A stretch of 50,254 nt of DNA from a bacterium (GTDB lineage: Bacteria; Cyanobacteriota; Vampirovibrionia; Gastranaerophilales; Gastranaerophilaceae). Below the pieces are notes generated by a model, which ran no database searches, was not told the DNA's origin, and saw only the letters and a list, made by a program, of their open reading frames with translations. The translations under genes were made by a program, and so were the position numbers. Where the stretch lies: assembly GCA_014803505.1 (NCBI GenBank), contig JAAVBM010000076.1, forward strand, positions 1-50,254. The letters run 5' to 3'. Positions within the stretch are counted from its first letter, which is position 1. Every line of letters begins with the position of its first letter. This document shows positions 7,878 through 16,889 of this stretch, piece by piece.

Positions 7878-9023
7878 ATGAACAGAGAAGAATTTATAAA
7901 TGCAAAACGTATAGTTGTAAAACTGGGAACAAACGTATTAAGAAATGATGAGGGCTATGTTTCTCTACCAAGAATCTATTCTTTTATTGAGAATATTGCT
8001 ACTCTTGTGAAATTAGGTAAGGAAGTTATTATTGTAACTTCGGGAGCTGTTGGTTTAGGCAAAAAGCGTTTGGGGCTGGAAGATACCCAAGGGACGGCGA
8101 TAAAACAAGCTTGTGCTGCTATTGGACAAGGAAAATTGATGTCTATTTATGAGAGCGGATTTGACGCTTATGGGCTTACTGCCGCTCAAATTCTTCTTAC
8201 TGAAGATGATTTTTCTGTTCGTGAAAGATATTTGAGTTTGAGAACAACTTTTAATAAATTGTTAGAACTCGGTGTTATTCCTGTAATTAACCAAAATGAC
8301 ACAGTTTCTACTTTAGATGTTGCTTTGCGTTATGTAAAAGAAGATTTACAAGTGTGCTTCTCGGATAATGATAAGCTTTCTGCTCTTGTTGCTAGTGAGT
8401 TAGATGCTGATTTGCTTATTATTTTGTCAGATATTGATGGTCTTTATGATGATAACCCTAAGACTAATCCTAATGCAAAGTTGATTAAATCCGTAAGTGA
8501 AGTTGATGATAAAATTTTGGCACTTGCTTCAGGAGTATCTGATGGCGGTCGCGGCGGTATGGAAACTAAACTGAAAGCCGCAAGATTAGTGACTCGATTT
8601 GGTGGTAAAGTTTTAATTGCCAATGGTAAACAACCTTACATTATAAAGAGAATTTTTGACGGCGAAGACTTGGGTACAATGTTTCTTCCGTCTGATGAAA
8701 ACTTATCTGATAAAAAACGTTGGATTGGTTATGCTACTAATATTATTGGTAAAATTATTGTTAATAATGGTGCTAAGGAAGCTCTTCTGGCAGAAAAAAG
8801 TTTATTACCGATAGGAGTCGTTGAGGTTAAAAATTCTTTTAAAAAAGGTGATGTAATTTCTATCTTGGACGAAGAGAAAAATGAATTTGCTCGTGGAATT
8901 GTTAATTATGATTCAGAATCTTGCAAAAAGGTTATTGGATGTCATTCTGATAATATTGCTGAAATTCTTGGGTTTAAAAATTATGATGCCATTATAACAA
9001 GAGATAATATCACAATTTTATAA
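7878..9023 (+). CDS. proB: Glutamate 5-kinase
   Basis: First enzyme of proline synthesis (glutamate to glutamyl-5-phosphate). The amino-acid-kinase fold is shown by VVKLGTNVL near the start, IIVTSGAV around 47-55, and LLILSDIDGLYDDNP with GGRGGMETKLKAA in the middle. The C-terminal ~90 residues (from about 285) form a PUA domain (LPIGVVEVKNSFKKGDVISI). At 381 aa it has the full PUA-containing length. No Shine-Dalgarno is visible. TGTGATAAT lies just upstream, so the message may have little or no leader. proA follows after 26 bases, forming the standard proBA operon. Confidence 0.95.
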   Translation: MNREEFINAKRIVVKLGTNVLRNDEGYVSLPRIYSFIENIATLVKLGKEVIIVTSGAVGLGKKRLGLEDTQGTAIKQACAAIGQGKLMSIYESGFDAYGLTAAQILLTEDDFSVRERYLSLRTTFNKLLELGVIPVINQNDTVSTLDVALRYVKEDLQVCFSDNDKLSALVASELDADLLIILSDIDGLYDDNPKTNPNAKLIKSVSEVDDKILALASGVSDGGRGGMETKLKAARLVTRFGGKVLIANGKQPYIIKRIFDGEDLGTMFLPSDENLSDKKRWIGYATNIIGKIIVNNGAKEALLAEKSLLPIGVVEVKNSFKKGDVISILDEEKNEFARGIVNYDSESCKKVIGCHSDNIAEILGFKNYDAIITRDNITIL

Positions 9024-9049
9024 TTGTTTATTGCAACAGAGGATATATT

Positions 9050-10303
9050 ATGGAAAGAAATTTTATAAAAATTGCGCAAGATGCAAAAAATGCTTCGTTG
9101 AAAATTGCTGAGATAAATACTGAGATTAAAAATTTAGCATTGTGTAAAATTGCGGAAGCTTTTGAGGCTAATAAAGAAGAGATTTTTGCTGCGAATAAAA
9201 AAGATTTAGAAGAAGCAGAAAAATTTGTTCAGAACGGTGAAATTACAAAAGCTACGTTCAATCGTCTTAAATTAGATGAAAATAAGATGCGAGATATGAT
9301 TCAAGGTGTTCGTGATATATCTAATCTGGAAGATCCGGTGGGTAAAATTCTTTTTAAAAGAGAGTTGGACGAAAATTTAATTCTTTCAAAAGTTTCTTGT
9401 CCTATCGGAGTTTTGGGTATTATTTTTGAGGCGAGACCGGATGTAATATCTCAAATATCCTCGCTAGCAATAAAATCTTCTAATGCAGTGATATTAAAAG
9501 GTGGAAAAGAATCTGCAAATACTAATAGAAAGATTTTAGAAGTTATAAATCAAGCACTTGCTAGTGTAGACGGATTTCCTGAAAATGTTGTTCAGCAGGT
9601 GTTTACTCGTGAAGATGTTGCTAAGATGCTTGAATGTGATACATACATAAACTTAATTATCCCTCGTGGCGGAAATAATTTGGTAAAATTTATAAAAGAA
9701 AATACAAAGATTCCTGTATTAGGACACGCTAACGGAATTTGTCATATTTTTGTTGATGAAAGTGCTGATATTAATGTGGCTTCCAAAGTTGTTGTAGATG
9801 CTAAAACTCAATATCCTAGTGCTTGTAACGCTGTTGAAACTCTTTTAATTCATAGAGATTTTAAAAAAGCTGATGAATTATTGGCATCATTGCAATTAGA
9901 AGAAATTAAACTTGTTTCAAATCCTGAAGCTTGGGATATTGAGTATGGTGATAAAATACTTTCATATAAGTTTGTAGATTCATTAGATGAAGCAATTGAG
10001 CATATAAATACTTATGGTTCTGGACATACGGACTGTATAATTACTACAAATGTTGAAAATGCTGAAATATTTATGAATAATGTTGATTCTGCAGGAGTGT
10101 ATTTTAATGTATCAACAAGATTTGCCGATGGATTTAGATATGGATTCGGTGCTGAAGTCGGGATTTCTACTAATAAAACTCATGCAAGAGGACCTGTCGG
10201 GCTTGAAGGTTTGACTATTTACAAATATAAGCTTGTGGGTGACGGGCATGTTGTTGATGATTATGCAAAAGGGCTTAAACATTTTCATCATAAAGATATT
10301 TAA
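9050..10303 (+). CDS. proA: Gamma-glutamyl phosphate reductase
   Basis: Second enzyme of proline synthesis; it reduces the product of ProB to glutamate semialdehyde with NADPH. The catalytic cysteine is C259 in YPSACNAVETLL. Other family marks are PIGVLGIIFEARPDV around 116-130, ILKGGKESANTN, IPRGGNNLV and GLEGLTIYKY near the end. The length of 417 aa is typical. The start has GAGG eight bases upstream. Together with proB (26-base gap) it forms a two-gene unit; the next gene, ruvC, has its own promoter. Confidence 0.97.
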   Translation: MERNFIKIAQDAKNASLKIAEINTEIKNLALCKIAEAFEANKEEIFAANKKDLEEAEKFVQNGEITKATFNRLKLDENKMRDMIQGVRDISNLEDPVGKILFKRELDENLILSKVSCPIGVLGIIFEARPDVISQISSLAIKSSNAVILKGGKESANTNRKILEVINQALASVDGFPENVVQQVFTREDVAKMLECDTYINLIIPRGGNNLVKFIKENTKIPVLGHANGICHIFVDESADINVASKVVVDAKTQYPSACNAVETLLIHRDFKKADELLASLQLEEIKLVSNPEAWDIEYGDKILSYKFVDSLDEAIEHINTYGSGHTDCIITTNVENAEIFMNNVDSAGVYFNVSTRFADGFRYGFGAEVGISTNKTHARGPVGLEGLTIYKYKLVGDGHVVDDYAKGLKHFHHKDI

Positions 10304-10316
10304 TCAAAGTATTGTA

Positions 10317-10352
10317 ATGACATAATATAAATTTAGTGATAAAATATCTGTA
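10317..10352 (+). promoter_or_regulatory. ruvC promoter, apparently leaderless
   Basis: ATGACA (10317-10322), a 17-base spacer, and an extended -10 TGATAAAAT (hexamer 10340-10345) lie with the -10 exactly six bases before the ATG at 10352. There is no Shine-Dalgarno. The transcript should therefore begin at or next to the start codon. Confidence 0.7.
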
Positions 10353-10846
10353 TGAAAATTCTGGGTATTGATCCGGGAATGGCGATAGTCGGATATAGTA
10401 TTGTTGATTTTGACGGTAAAAATATTCAACTTTTACATTCCGGTTCTATAAGAACTGAAAAAGGTAATAGAGAATCTGCAAGGTTATTGGAAATTTTTAA
10501 CGATATGTCTTTTATTGTTGAAAAATATCAACCGGATGTTTGTGCTATTGAGAAACTGTTCTTTTTCCGAAATCAAACAACTGTAATGCCTGTTGCTCAT
10601 GCTCGCGGCGTTATTTTAACAGTTTTGGAGAAAAATAATATTCCGATTTTTGAATATACTCCTATGGAGGTTAAACAAATTTTAACCGGATATGGTAGAG
10701 CTTCAAAAAAAGAAGTTGAACAAATGGTTAAAATAAGTTTGGGATGTGATACTTTACCAAAGTTGGATGATACTGTGGATTCTATAGCAATCGCAATTTC
10801 TTTTACCAGAAGTCATAATGCTTTAGAATATTTCAAAAAAGTTTGA
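10352..10846 (+). CDS. ruvC: Holliday junction resolvase RuvC
   Basis: Endonuclease that cuts Holliday junctions during recombinational repair, working with RuvAB (not in the window). The four acidic active-site residues of the RNase H-like fold are present: D7 in GIDPGM, E67 in AIEKLFF, and D140 and D143 in LDDTVDSIAIAI. At 164 aa the length is standard. There is no ribosome binding site; the -10 element ends six bases before the ATG. It is followed within 42 bases by a small membrane protein gene. Confidence 0.96.
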   Translation: MKILGIDPGMAIVGYSIVDFDGKNIQLLHSGSIRTEKGNRESARLLEIFNDMSFIVEKYQPDVCAIEKLFFFRNQTTVMPVAHARGVILTVLEKNNIPIFEYTPMEVKQILTGYGRASKKEVEQMVKISLGCDTLPKLDDTVDSIAIAISFTRSHNALEYFKKV

Positions 10847-10888
10847 AATTTCTTTGTGTAGATGTTAGAATGCCCAAAAGGGATAAGG

Positions 10889-11362
10889 ATGAATAGAATT
10901 CTAATAAAAAATGTAATAGTTTTAAGTTTAATTCTGGGTTCGATTTTGGGGTTATTGGCACCAATTCCGATAGTTGGAATTTTTATGTTGTTTGGTATTT
11001 TGCTTTTGGCGGCACCATTAGTAATGGTTTACTTAATTATGGATGGAAAGCTTGAATTAACGACTCCTACAGATAGTATAATTACGGGTGCACTTGTCGG
11101 ATTTAGTGCTAATATGTCTTTTGCATCTGCTTTTTGCATTATGATTTTTATTTTGTCGCAGTTTTTTAATTTTAATCAAAATTTATTTTTAACAGCTATG
11201 ATTGTGAATTCGCCAATCTGGCTTTTGGGTGTTTTTATAATATTTCTTGGAATCTTAATTGCTACAACAAATGCTTTTACAGGTTTTGGGACATTTTATG
11301 TTATAAATTTTATTCGTGATATGTATGAGAAAAAATATTTTAATGATAAAAATTTAAAATAA
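10889..11362 (+). CDS. Multi-pass membrane protein, unknown function
   Basis: The product of 157 aa has four likely membrane spans: about 5-27 and 31-52 (LGSILGLLAPIPIVGIFMLFG region), 68-95 (GALVGFSANMSFASAF onward) and 103-133. The C-terminal tail is basic. I do not recognise the family; a DUF4199-like or small permease-like fold would be a guess. The ATG at 10889 is preferred to the upstream one at 10862 because AAAAGGG lies upstream at suitable spacing and the added residues would be polar. It sits between ruvC and mtnA in the same direction and is probably co-transcribed with mtnA (18-base gap). Confidence 0.7.
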   Translation: MNRILIKNVIVLSLILGSILGLLAPIPIVGIFMLFGILLLAAPLVMVYLIMDGKLELTTPTDSIITGALVGFSANMSFASAFCIMIFILSQFFNFNQNLFLTAMIVNSPIWLLGVFIIFLGILIATTNAFTGFGTFYVINFIRDMYEKKYFNDKNLK

Positions 11363-11380
11363 TAGAAAAGGAAAATAATA

Positions 11381-12436
11381 ATGGCATTTAATTCAAAAAT
11401 AAGAACAATAGAATGGATTGATACGTATTCAAGAATGGTTGATCAGACAAAATTTCCTGATCATTTTGAGTATGTAAATATTACAACAGGTCAAGATATG
11501 TTTGATGCAATAAAAACAATGATAGTTAGAGGTGCTCCGGCTATTGGAATTGCAGGCGCTCATGGTGTTGTTTTATATGCACAAGAACTTGCGCAAAAGG
11601 GTTTGGGGCGTGACGAATTTATCAGTAAACTTTTAGATAAAGCTGATTATATGGCAAGTGCCCGTCCAACTGCCGTAAATTTGATGTGGGCTGTTGAAAA
11701 ACAAAAAGATATTATTAAAGATTCTAAATCTGATATTCCGACTTTGATTGAGGAATTAAAGGAGAATGGTAAAAAATTAGAACTTGAAGATATTGAAATT
11801 AATAAAAAAATTGGTGATTACGGCGCAGAAGTTGTTCCAAAAGGTGCAACAATTTTAACTCACTGTAACGCAGGTGCTTTAGCAACTGTGGGTTATGGTA
11901 CAGCTCTTGGTGTTGTTCGTTCTGCTTTTGCAAACGATCCTTCAGTTCAGGTTTTCGCAGATGAAACTCGTCCAAGACAACAAGGGGCAAGGATTACTAC
12001 ACTTGAACTTACAATGGACGGAATCCCTGTAACTTTGATTACTGATGGAATGTGCTCATATTTTATGAAAAAAGGTATGATTGATATGGTTTGTGTAGGT
12101 GCTGACAGAATTGCGGCAAACGGTGATGCGGCTAATAAAATCGGAACTTATACTGTTGCGATTGCTGCAAAATATCACAATATACCGTTTTATGTTGCAG
12201 CTCCTTTATCAACAATTGATACAAGTATTAAATCAGGTGACGAGATTGTTATAGAAGAACGTTCGCATGATGAAGTTACACATATTAACGGGAAACCTAT
12301 TTGTGCAGAAGGTGTTAATATAATTAATCCTGGGTTTGATGTTACTCCGCACGAACTTATTGCCGGTATTATTACGGAAAAAGGAATCCTAAGACCTGAT
12401 TATAATAAATCTATAGCTGAAGCTTTCAAATTATAA
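11381..12436 (+). CDS. mtnA: S-methyl-5-thioribose-1-phosphate isomerase
   Basis: Member of the eIF2B-like isomerase family; it converts methylthioribose-1-phosphate to the ribulose form in methionine salvage, or the 5-deoxyribose analogue in related pathways. Visible marks are RGAPAIGIAGA at 50-60, the catalytic cysteine C162 in THCNAGALATVGYG, the ETRPRQQGAR segment, and D242 in GADRIAANGD. The length of 351 aa is typical. AAAAGGAAAA precedes the start. No other salvage gene (mtnN, mtnK, mtnB) lies nearby, so in this organism it may process thioribose or deoxyribose phosphate as a stand-alone step; that is inference. Confidence 0.93.
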   Translation: MAFNSKIRTIEWIDTYSRMVDQTKFPDHFEYVNITTGQDMFDAIKTMIVRGAPAIGIAGAHGVVLYAQELAQKGLGRDEFISKLLDKADYMASARPTAVNLMWAVEKQKDIIKDSKSDIPTLIEELKENGKKLELEDIEINKKIGDYGAEVVPKGATILTHCNAGALATVGYGTALGVVRSAFANDPSVQVFADETRPRQQGARITTLELTMDGIPVTLITDGMCSYFMKKGMIDMVCVGADRIAANGDAANKIGTYTVAIAAKYHNIPFYVAAPLSTIDTSIKSGDEIVIEERSHDEVTHINGKPICAEGVNIINPGFDVTPHELIAGIITEKGILRPDYNKSIAEAFKL

Positions 12437-12449
12437 GGAATTAAGAAGT

Positions 12450-12869
12450 ATGAAAAAGAAAATTTTGATGGGAATGTTGATATTAATTTGTTTACTTGGA
12501 TTTAATATCTGTGCAATTGCAAATGATGAGAACACACAACCTATCCAATCTCGAAAGCAAAAACTTGATAATGTTGATTTTGGTCCTTATTTGGAAAATT
12601 TGCAAAATAGTATTAAGGCAAAATGGATTCCTGCAAAATCTAAAACTTCTAATAGCGTTGTTCTTCTATTTAGTTTAAATAAAAAAGGTAAAGTAATTTC
12701 TTCTAAAGTATTAGAATCATCAGGTTCTGAGCTAATCGACAAGGCTGCAATAAAGGCTCTTTATAAGGCTGCACCGTTTGGAAAGTTACCTTCAGAATTC
12801 AAGGGTGAAAAGATAGAAATTCAATTTACGTTTGATTATAATATTGTTTCAGATAAAGGGAAAATTTAA
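12450..12869 (+). CDS. Exported TonB C-terminal domain protein
   Basis: The 139-aa product starts with a signal peptide (MKKKILMGM, a hydrophobic core, cleavage likely after AIA at 24). The mature part carries the TonB C-terminal fold pattern: F.PYLENLQNSIKAKW.P, VVLLFSLNKKGKVISSKVLESSG...DKAAIKAL..AAPFGKLP. There is no Pro-rich linker or membrane anchor as in true TonB, so it is more like the short TonB-like or TolA-like periplasmic proteins. The gap to mtnA is 13 bases, so it is probably in the same transcript. The family role is envelope-related; a partner cannot be named from here. Confidence 0.8.
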   Translation: MKKKILMGMLILICLLGFNICAIANDENTQPIQSRKQKLDNVDFGPYLENLQNSIKAKWIPAKSKTSNSVVLLFSLNKKGKVISSKVLESSGSELIDKAAIKALYKAAPFGKLPSEFKGEKIEIQFTFDYNIVSDKGKI

Positions 12870-12884
12870 GAAAAGGGGATTAAG

Positions 12885-13172
12885 ATGAAAAAAGTTGTAT
12901 TATCAGTAATTATGTTATCAATGTTAACTTTGGGTGTTCCTGCTTTTGCAGAAGGAACTCATGGAACTGATGGTGAAGTTTCAGGAAAATCAGTTGGGGC
13001 TGCAGCTTTATCATTATTGGTTTGGCCTGGTATTGGACAAGCTGTTAACAAAAATACTAAAGAGAAAAATGTTACTCACGCTGTATTAGGTTTAACCGGA
13101 GTATTTAGATTTTGGTCTTGCTACGATGCTTTGGTTGATAGAAAAGGCGGAGTTTGGAAGAATAGAATTTAG
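12885..13172 (+). CDS. Small exported/membrane protein, unknown function
   Basis: This 95-aa protein begins with a typical signal peptide (MKKVVLSVIMLSML, cleavage after AFA at about 22). It has a hydrophobic segment AAALSLLVWPGIGQAVN, and a second (THAVLGLTGVFRFWSCYDALVD) that could span the membrane. I do not recognise it; the WPGIGQ...R.W...D layout resembles small membrane proteins with two helices. AAGGGG lies seven bases before the start, and the gene follows the TonB-like gene by 15 bases. An intrinsic terminator directly after it ends the mtnA run. Confidence 0.7.
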   Translation: MKKVVLSVIMLSMLTLGVPAFAEGTHGTDGEVSGKSVGAAALSLLVWPGIGQAVNKNTKEKNVTHAVLGLTGVFRFWSCYDALVDRKGGVWKNRI

Positions 13173-13176
13173 TTAA

Positions 13177-13206
13177 AAGGTGGACTTTTTAAAGTCCGCC
13201 TTTTTT
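13177..13206 (+). terminator. Intrinsic terminator
   Basis: AAGGTGGACTTT pairs with AAAGTCCGCCTT (one T-G pair) across a very short loop and runs into six T. It ends the plus-strand run that begins at proB or ruvC and separates it from the convergent hydG. Confidence 0.9.
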
Positions 13207-13215
13207 ATATTTATA

Positions 13216-14637
13216 TTAGAATCTAAAATCTCTTTCACCATTTTCAATTTTTGCGAGATTTTCTTCTACCAGAGTTCTAATTTTCGTATCGCCTAGTGTT
13301 TTAATCTCTTTTTCGATTAAGGATTGACCAACATTTTTGGTTGTTTCTGATGCATAATCTTGAAGATATTCCTTCAACGTCATTATTGCATTTGGGTGGC
13401 AGAAATTGTGAATTTGTTGTTCCTTACAAATTGCCATAAACCTATCCCCAACACGCCCTTCTCTATAGCAAGCGGTACAAAAACTTGGAACATAATCAAG
13501 TTCCATAAGCCATTTTATAACTTCATCAAGAGTTCTTCTATCAGAAATGTCAAATTGTGCAGTTTCTTCTTCCGCTTCGTTTTCAGGATGAGCATAGCCT
13601 CCAACACTGGTTTTTGAGCCTCCGCTAATTTGAGAAATTCCTAATTGTAGAACTTTTTCTCTGCAAGCTTTTGATTCACGTGTAGATATAATCATTCCTG
13701 TATAAGGGACTGAAATTCTTATACAGGCAACGATTTTGGCAAATATATCATCATCTATACCATTATCGAATTCATTCGGGTCAATATCATCCGCTTTTCT
13801 GATACGAGGAACAGAAATTGTATGAGGACCAACGCCGTAAACAGCCTCTAAGTGTTCTGCGTGCATCAATAGTGCTGAGAATTCGTAGCGGTAAGATTCT
13901 AAACCAAAAAGAACTCCAAGTCCTACATCATCAATACCGCCTTGCATTGCTCTGTCCATTGCTTCTGTATGATATTTGTAATTGTGTTTAGGTCCGGTCG
14001 GATGAAGTTTTTCATAGGATTCTTTATTATATGTTTCTTGAAATAAAATGTATGTTCCAATACCTGCTTCTTTTAGTTTTCTGTAATTTTCAACTGTAGT
14101 GGCTGCAATATTTACGTTTGCACGACGAATGGCGCCATTTTTGTGGTGAATTGAGTAAATTGTTTTTAATGATTCAAGTACATATTCAATTGGACTATTA
14201 ACAGGATCTTCGCCGGTTTCTATTGCCAAACGCTTGTGTCCCATGTCTTGAAGAGCTATAACTTCTTCCCTAATCTCTTCTTGGGTCATTTTTTTACGTG
14301 GAATATGTTTATTTTTTGCGTGATAAGGGCAATATACACAACCGTTTACACAGTAATTCGATAGATATAACGGAGCGAATAAAACAATTCTGTTTCCGTA
14401 ATAATCTTGTTTTATTTTCTTTGCAAGAGCAAATATTTCTTGATTTTTTTCTTCAATATCACAATCTAATAATACGGTGGCTTCTCTATGTGTTAAGCCT
14501 TTCCCCAGTTTTGCTTTTGCTAAAATTTTATCAATTAGTTCAATATTATTTTTGTTATTTTTTGCATATTCCAGCGATTCTAATACTTCATTATGACAAA
14601 TAAATTCTTCAGCTTCTGTTGATTTCGGATTATACAT
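13216..14637 (-). CDS. hydG: [FeFe]-hydrogenase maturation radical SAM enzyme HydG
   Basis: HydG splits tyrosine to give the CO and CN ligands of the hydrogenase H-cluster. The radical-SAM cluster cysteines are C96, C100 and C103 in YCVNGCVYC, the CX3CX2C of this family. The C-terminal auxiliary-cluster motif is also present: CTACYREGRVGDRFM...FCHPNAIMTLKEYL. At 473 aa it is the full length; the related ThiH lacks this C-terminal extension. GGGAG lies seven bases before the start. Neither hydE, hydF nor a hydrogenase gene is nearby, so the maturation genes are scattered or incomplete. It implies fermentative hydrogen metabolism in an anaerobe. Confidence 0.95.
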   Translation of the reverse strand: MYNPKSTEAEEFICHNEVLESLEYAKNNKNNIELIDKILAKAKLGKGLTHREATVLLDCDIEEKNQEIFALAKKIKQDYYGNRIVLFAPLYLSNYCVNGCVYCPYHAKNKHIPRKKMTQEEIREEVIALQDMGHKRLAIETGEDPVNSPIEYVLESLKTIYSIHHKNGAIRRANVNIAATTVENYRKLKEAGIGTYILFQETYNKESYEKLHPTGPKHNYKYHTEAMDRAMQGGIDDVGLGVLFGLESYRYEFSALLMHAEHLEAVYGVGPHTISVPRIRKADDIDPNEFDNGIDDDIFAKIVACIRISVPYTGMIISTRESKACREKVLQLGISQISGGSKTSVGGYAHPENEAEEETAQFDISDRRTLDEVIKWLMELDYVPSFCTACYREGRVGDRFMAICKEQQIHNFCHPNAIMTLKEYLQDYASETTKNVGQSLIEKEIKTLGDTKIRTLVEENLAKIENGERDFRF

Positions 14638-14690
14638 ATCTTTCTCCCTAAATGCTCTTTACTATATGATAAAACTTTAATCCAAAAAGT

Positions 14691-14718
14691 AAAGCGGTTC
14701 TAAAAATAGAACCGCTTT
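14691..14718 (-). terminator. Terminator of the 14749 gene
   Basis: A perfect 12-bp stem (AAAGCGGTTCTA / TAGAACCGCTTT) with a 4-base A loop. On the minus strand it is followed by ACTTTTTGG. It ends the membrane protein gene just upstream and insulates hydG. Confidence 0.85.
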
Positions 14719-14748
14719 GTTGTGTTTATATTTTATATAGTGTTTAAA

Positions 14749-15429
14749 TTATGCTTGGCTATTTGTAATAGCTTGTTTGTCTGCATGGTTTCTTGCATTT
14801 TTGTTAGCACATGCATCTGTAATTGCACCTAATGTTAAACCGCCAAGAGTACCTAGAACAGTATTAAGGATAAGTCCTTGTGTTAGTTTTACTTTATGTA
14901 AGCTGTTAGAGACAAGTCCTAAAGCTGGAAGAACTACAGCTCCAAGTGCGGTTCCTAATTTTTTACCTTTATTTGATTTGTAATAAAGTTCACCATTTCT
15001 TGTTGTTTCTATGTTATCATCTGATGCTAGAATATCTTTTTTATCTTGAGTTGCTAATTGTTCATCTAATGCTGCACGTTTTTTATTGATTGCAGAGTCA
15101 ACCAAAGCTCCGCAACCTAATGCTGATAAAATGAAAATTGGAAGATATATCATATTATGTTTATTTAATGCTTTTATGCCTTTTGAAGCTTTATTTATAA
15201 TTTCACTACCTAATTCTTCTGCTACTTCTTTATTTTGAGTCATAAATTTTAGACCAGTATTTGCAAGTCCACCCATAGCTAGTGTAGTAGCTGAACCTAT
15301 TGCAGCATAAGCAGTTCCGGTTTTTAAGCCTGCGTGAGTGTTGTTAGGTTTTATTCCATTATTTTCTTCAGAATTTTGAGATTTGAAAGCAATTCTGCTT
15401 TGAGCAACATTATTTTGGATTGATAACAT
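14749..15429 (-). CDS. Membrane protein with N-terminal F-K-S motif, unknown function
   Basis: The 226-aa product starts MLSIQNNVAQSRIAFKSQ, carrying the recurring IAFKS motif, and then has four hydrophobic segments: about 38-60, 95-115, 160-178 and 188-207. The last two resemble each other (LGTALGAVVLPALGLVSNSL and LNTVLGTLGGLTLGAITDA), with Gly/Ala-rich helices that suggest close packing. There is no signal peptide cleavage site. ATAGGAG lies 8 bases from the ATG. I know no function for this family; the same design of motif plus small hydrophobic helices recurs in the window (5965, 48944). Confidence 0.7.
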   Translation of the reverse strand: MLSIQNNVAQSRIAFKSQNSEENNGIKPNNTHAGLKTGTAYAAIGSATTLAMGGLANTGLKFMTQNKEVAEELGSEIINKASKGIKALNKHNMIYLPIFILSALGCGALVDSAINKKRAALDEQLATQDKKDILASDDNIETTRNGELYYKSNKGKKLGTALGAVVLPALGLVSNSLHKVKLTQGLILNTVLGTLGGLTLGAITDACANKNARNHADKQAITNSQA

Positions 15430-15530
15430 ACATTTCTCCTATTTTATACATGTTTTGCATGTATATTAAATTACATAAAAATAATATTTGCGAGATTTGT
15501 AATGTGATATTTACAAATCTTTATCTGGTA

Positions 15531-16814
15531 TTATTGCTTAATTTGTCTTTTAACCCAGTTTTCCAGAACTTTTAATGGAGAACGTGTAATCGCAAGTGCC
15601 CAAGGTGAAATATTTTTGGTTATAATTCCACCAGCTCCAATATTTGCTCCTTCTTCTATTGTTACGGGTGCTACAAGTACAGAGTTTGAACCTATTTTTA
15701 CATTATCTTTTAATGTTGTTTTTGATTTTGTTTTTGTTAGTGGATTGTAATTTGCAGTAATTGTACCGGCACCTATGTTTACATTTTCTCCTAATTCGGC
15801 ATCTCCAATATAAGATAGGTGTCCAACATTTGTATTTGATTTTATTGTCGCTTTTTTTACTTCAACAAAGTTTCCTACTTTTACGTTATCGAAAACTTCT
15901 ACGTCACCTCGTAAGTGTGCACAAGGTCCGATTTTACAGTTTTTACCAATCTTATTTTTACCTTCAATATATGTTGCAGGATAAATTATAGTATCTTGTC
16001 CGATTTCAGTGTCTTCACTAATCCATGTTGAATCAGGATCAACAATTGTTACCCCATTTACCATATATTTTTCAAGATTTCTGCGATTCATCATTTTTGT
16101 TGCTTCAGCAAGGTTTGTTCTTGAATTGATTCCATATATTTCATCACTATCATCAAGAATATATGCATTTACGTTCAAGTTTTGGATTTTACCCCATGAA
16201 ATTATGTCTGTTAAATAATACTCACCTTGTGCATTGTTACTTTTTAATTCGCCAAAAGCGGATTTAACTTTGCTCCAATTTAAACAATATATTCCGGCAT
16301 TTACTTCTTTTACGGCTTTTTGTTCTGTATTTGCGTCTTTTTCTTCAACGATGCATTTTAAAGAATTATCCGTATCTCTGATTATTCGTCCGTAGTTTGT
16401 TGGATTTTCAAAAATTGTACTCATTACTGTTATGTCGGAACTATGAGTTTTATGGAATTCTACAAAGTTTTTTAGGGTTTCTTCTTTGATAAGCGGTGTA
16501 TCTCCGCAAAGTATCAGAACTAAGCCGTCAAAATTTTCTAAATTTGGGCAAACCATAGAAACAGCGTGTCCGGTTCCCAATTGTGGAGTTTGTAAAACAG
16601 TTTTTGCATTTGAATAGTTTGTGTTTACAAATTTTTCAACATCTTCTGCGTGGTGTCCAACAATAACAAATTCTTCTGAAACAAAGTTTTTAACATTATC
16701 TAAAACATATCCTAGTAATGTTTTTCCCATTATTTGGTGCAAAACCTTTGGTGTGGTTTCGGATTTCATTCTTGTACCTTTGCCTGCTGCTAAAATAACT
16801 GCTTTTATATCCAT
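15531..16814 (-). CDS. glmU: Bifunctional UDP-GlcNAc pyrophosphorylase / glucosamine-1-phosphate acetyltransferase
   Basis: Makes UDP-GlcNAc for peptidoglycan and other envelope glycans. The N-terminal nucleotidyltransferase begins with LAAGKGTRMKS at 8-18, and LCGDTPL is around 100. After about 245 comes the left-handed beta-helix acetyltransferase with hexapeptide repeats (VGNFVEVKKATI, GHLSYIGDAELGENVNIGAGTITANY). The start is set at 16814 because AGGAG lies just upstream and LAAGKGTR is then at its usual place; the longer frame to 16886 adds a non-conserved stretch. At 427 aa it is slightly short of the usual 450, mostly at the C-terminus. It follows the phosphopantetheinyl transferase by 75 bases. 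Confidence 0.95.
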   Translation of the reverse strand: MDIKAVILAAGKGTRMKSETTPKVLHQIMGKTLLGYVLDNVKNFVSEEFVIVGHHAEDVEKFVNTNYSNAKTVLQTPQLGTGHAVSMVCPNLENFDGLVLILCGDTPLIKEETLKNFVEFHKTHSSDITVMSTIFENPTNYGRIIRDTDNSLKCIVEEKDANTEQKAVKEVNAGIYCLNWSKVKSAFGELKSNNAQGEYYLTDIISWGKIQNLNVNAYILDDSDEIYGINSRTNLAEATKMMNRRNLEKYMVNGVTIVDPDSTWISEDTEIGQDTIIYPATYIEGKNKIGKNCKIGPCAHLRGDVEVFDNVKVGNFVEVKKATIKSNTNVGHLSYIGDAELGENVNIGAGTITANYNPLTKTKSKTTLKDNVKIGSNSVLVAPVTIEEGANIGAGGIITKNISPWALAITRSPLKVLENWVKRQIKQ

Positions 16815-16889
16815 TTTATTTCTCCTTTTTGTGAAACGGACAAGTTTTATATATATAAATATCGCAGAAATATAAATGGTATGCAACTT

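Noticed and set aside
14298-14603. Open frame antisense to hydG
   Set aside because: Shadow of hydG with biased hydrophobic composition and no start signal.
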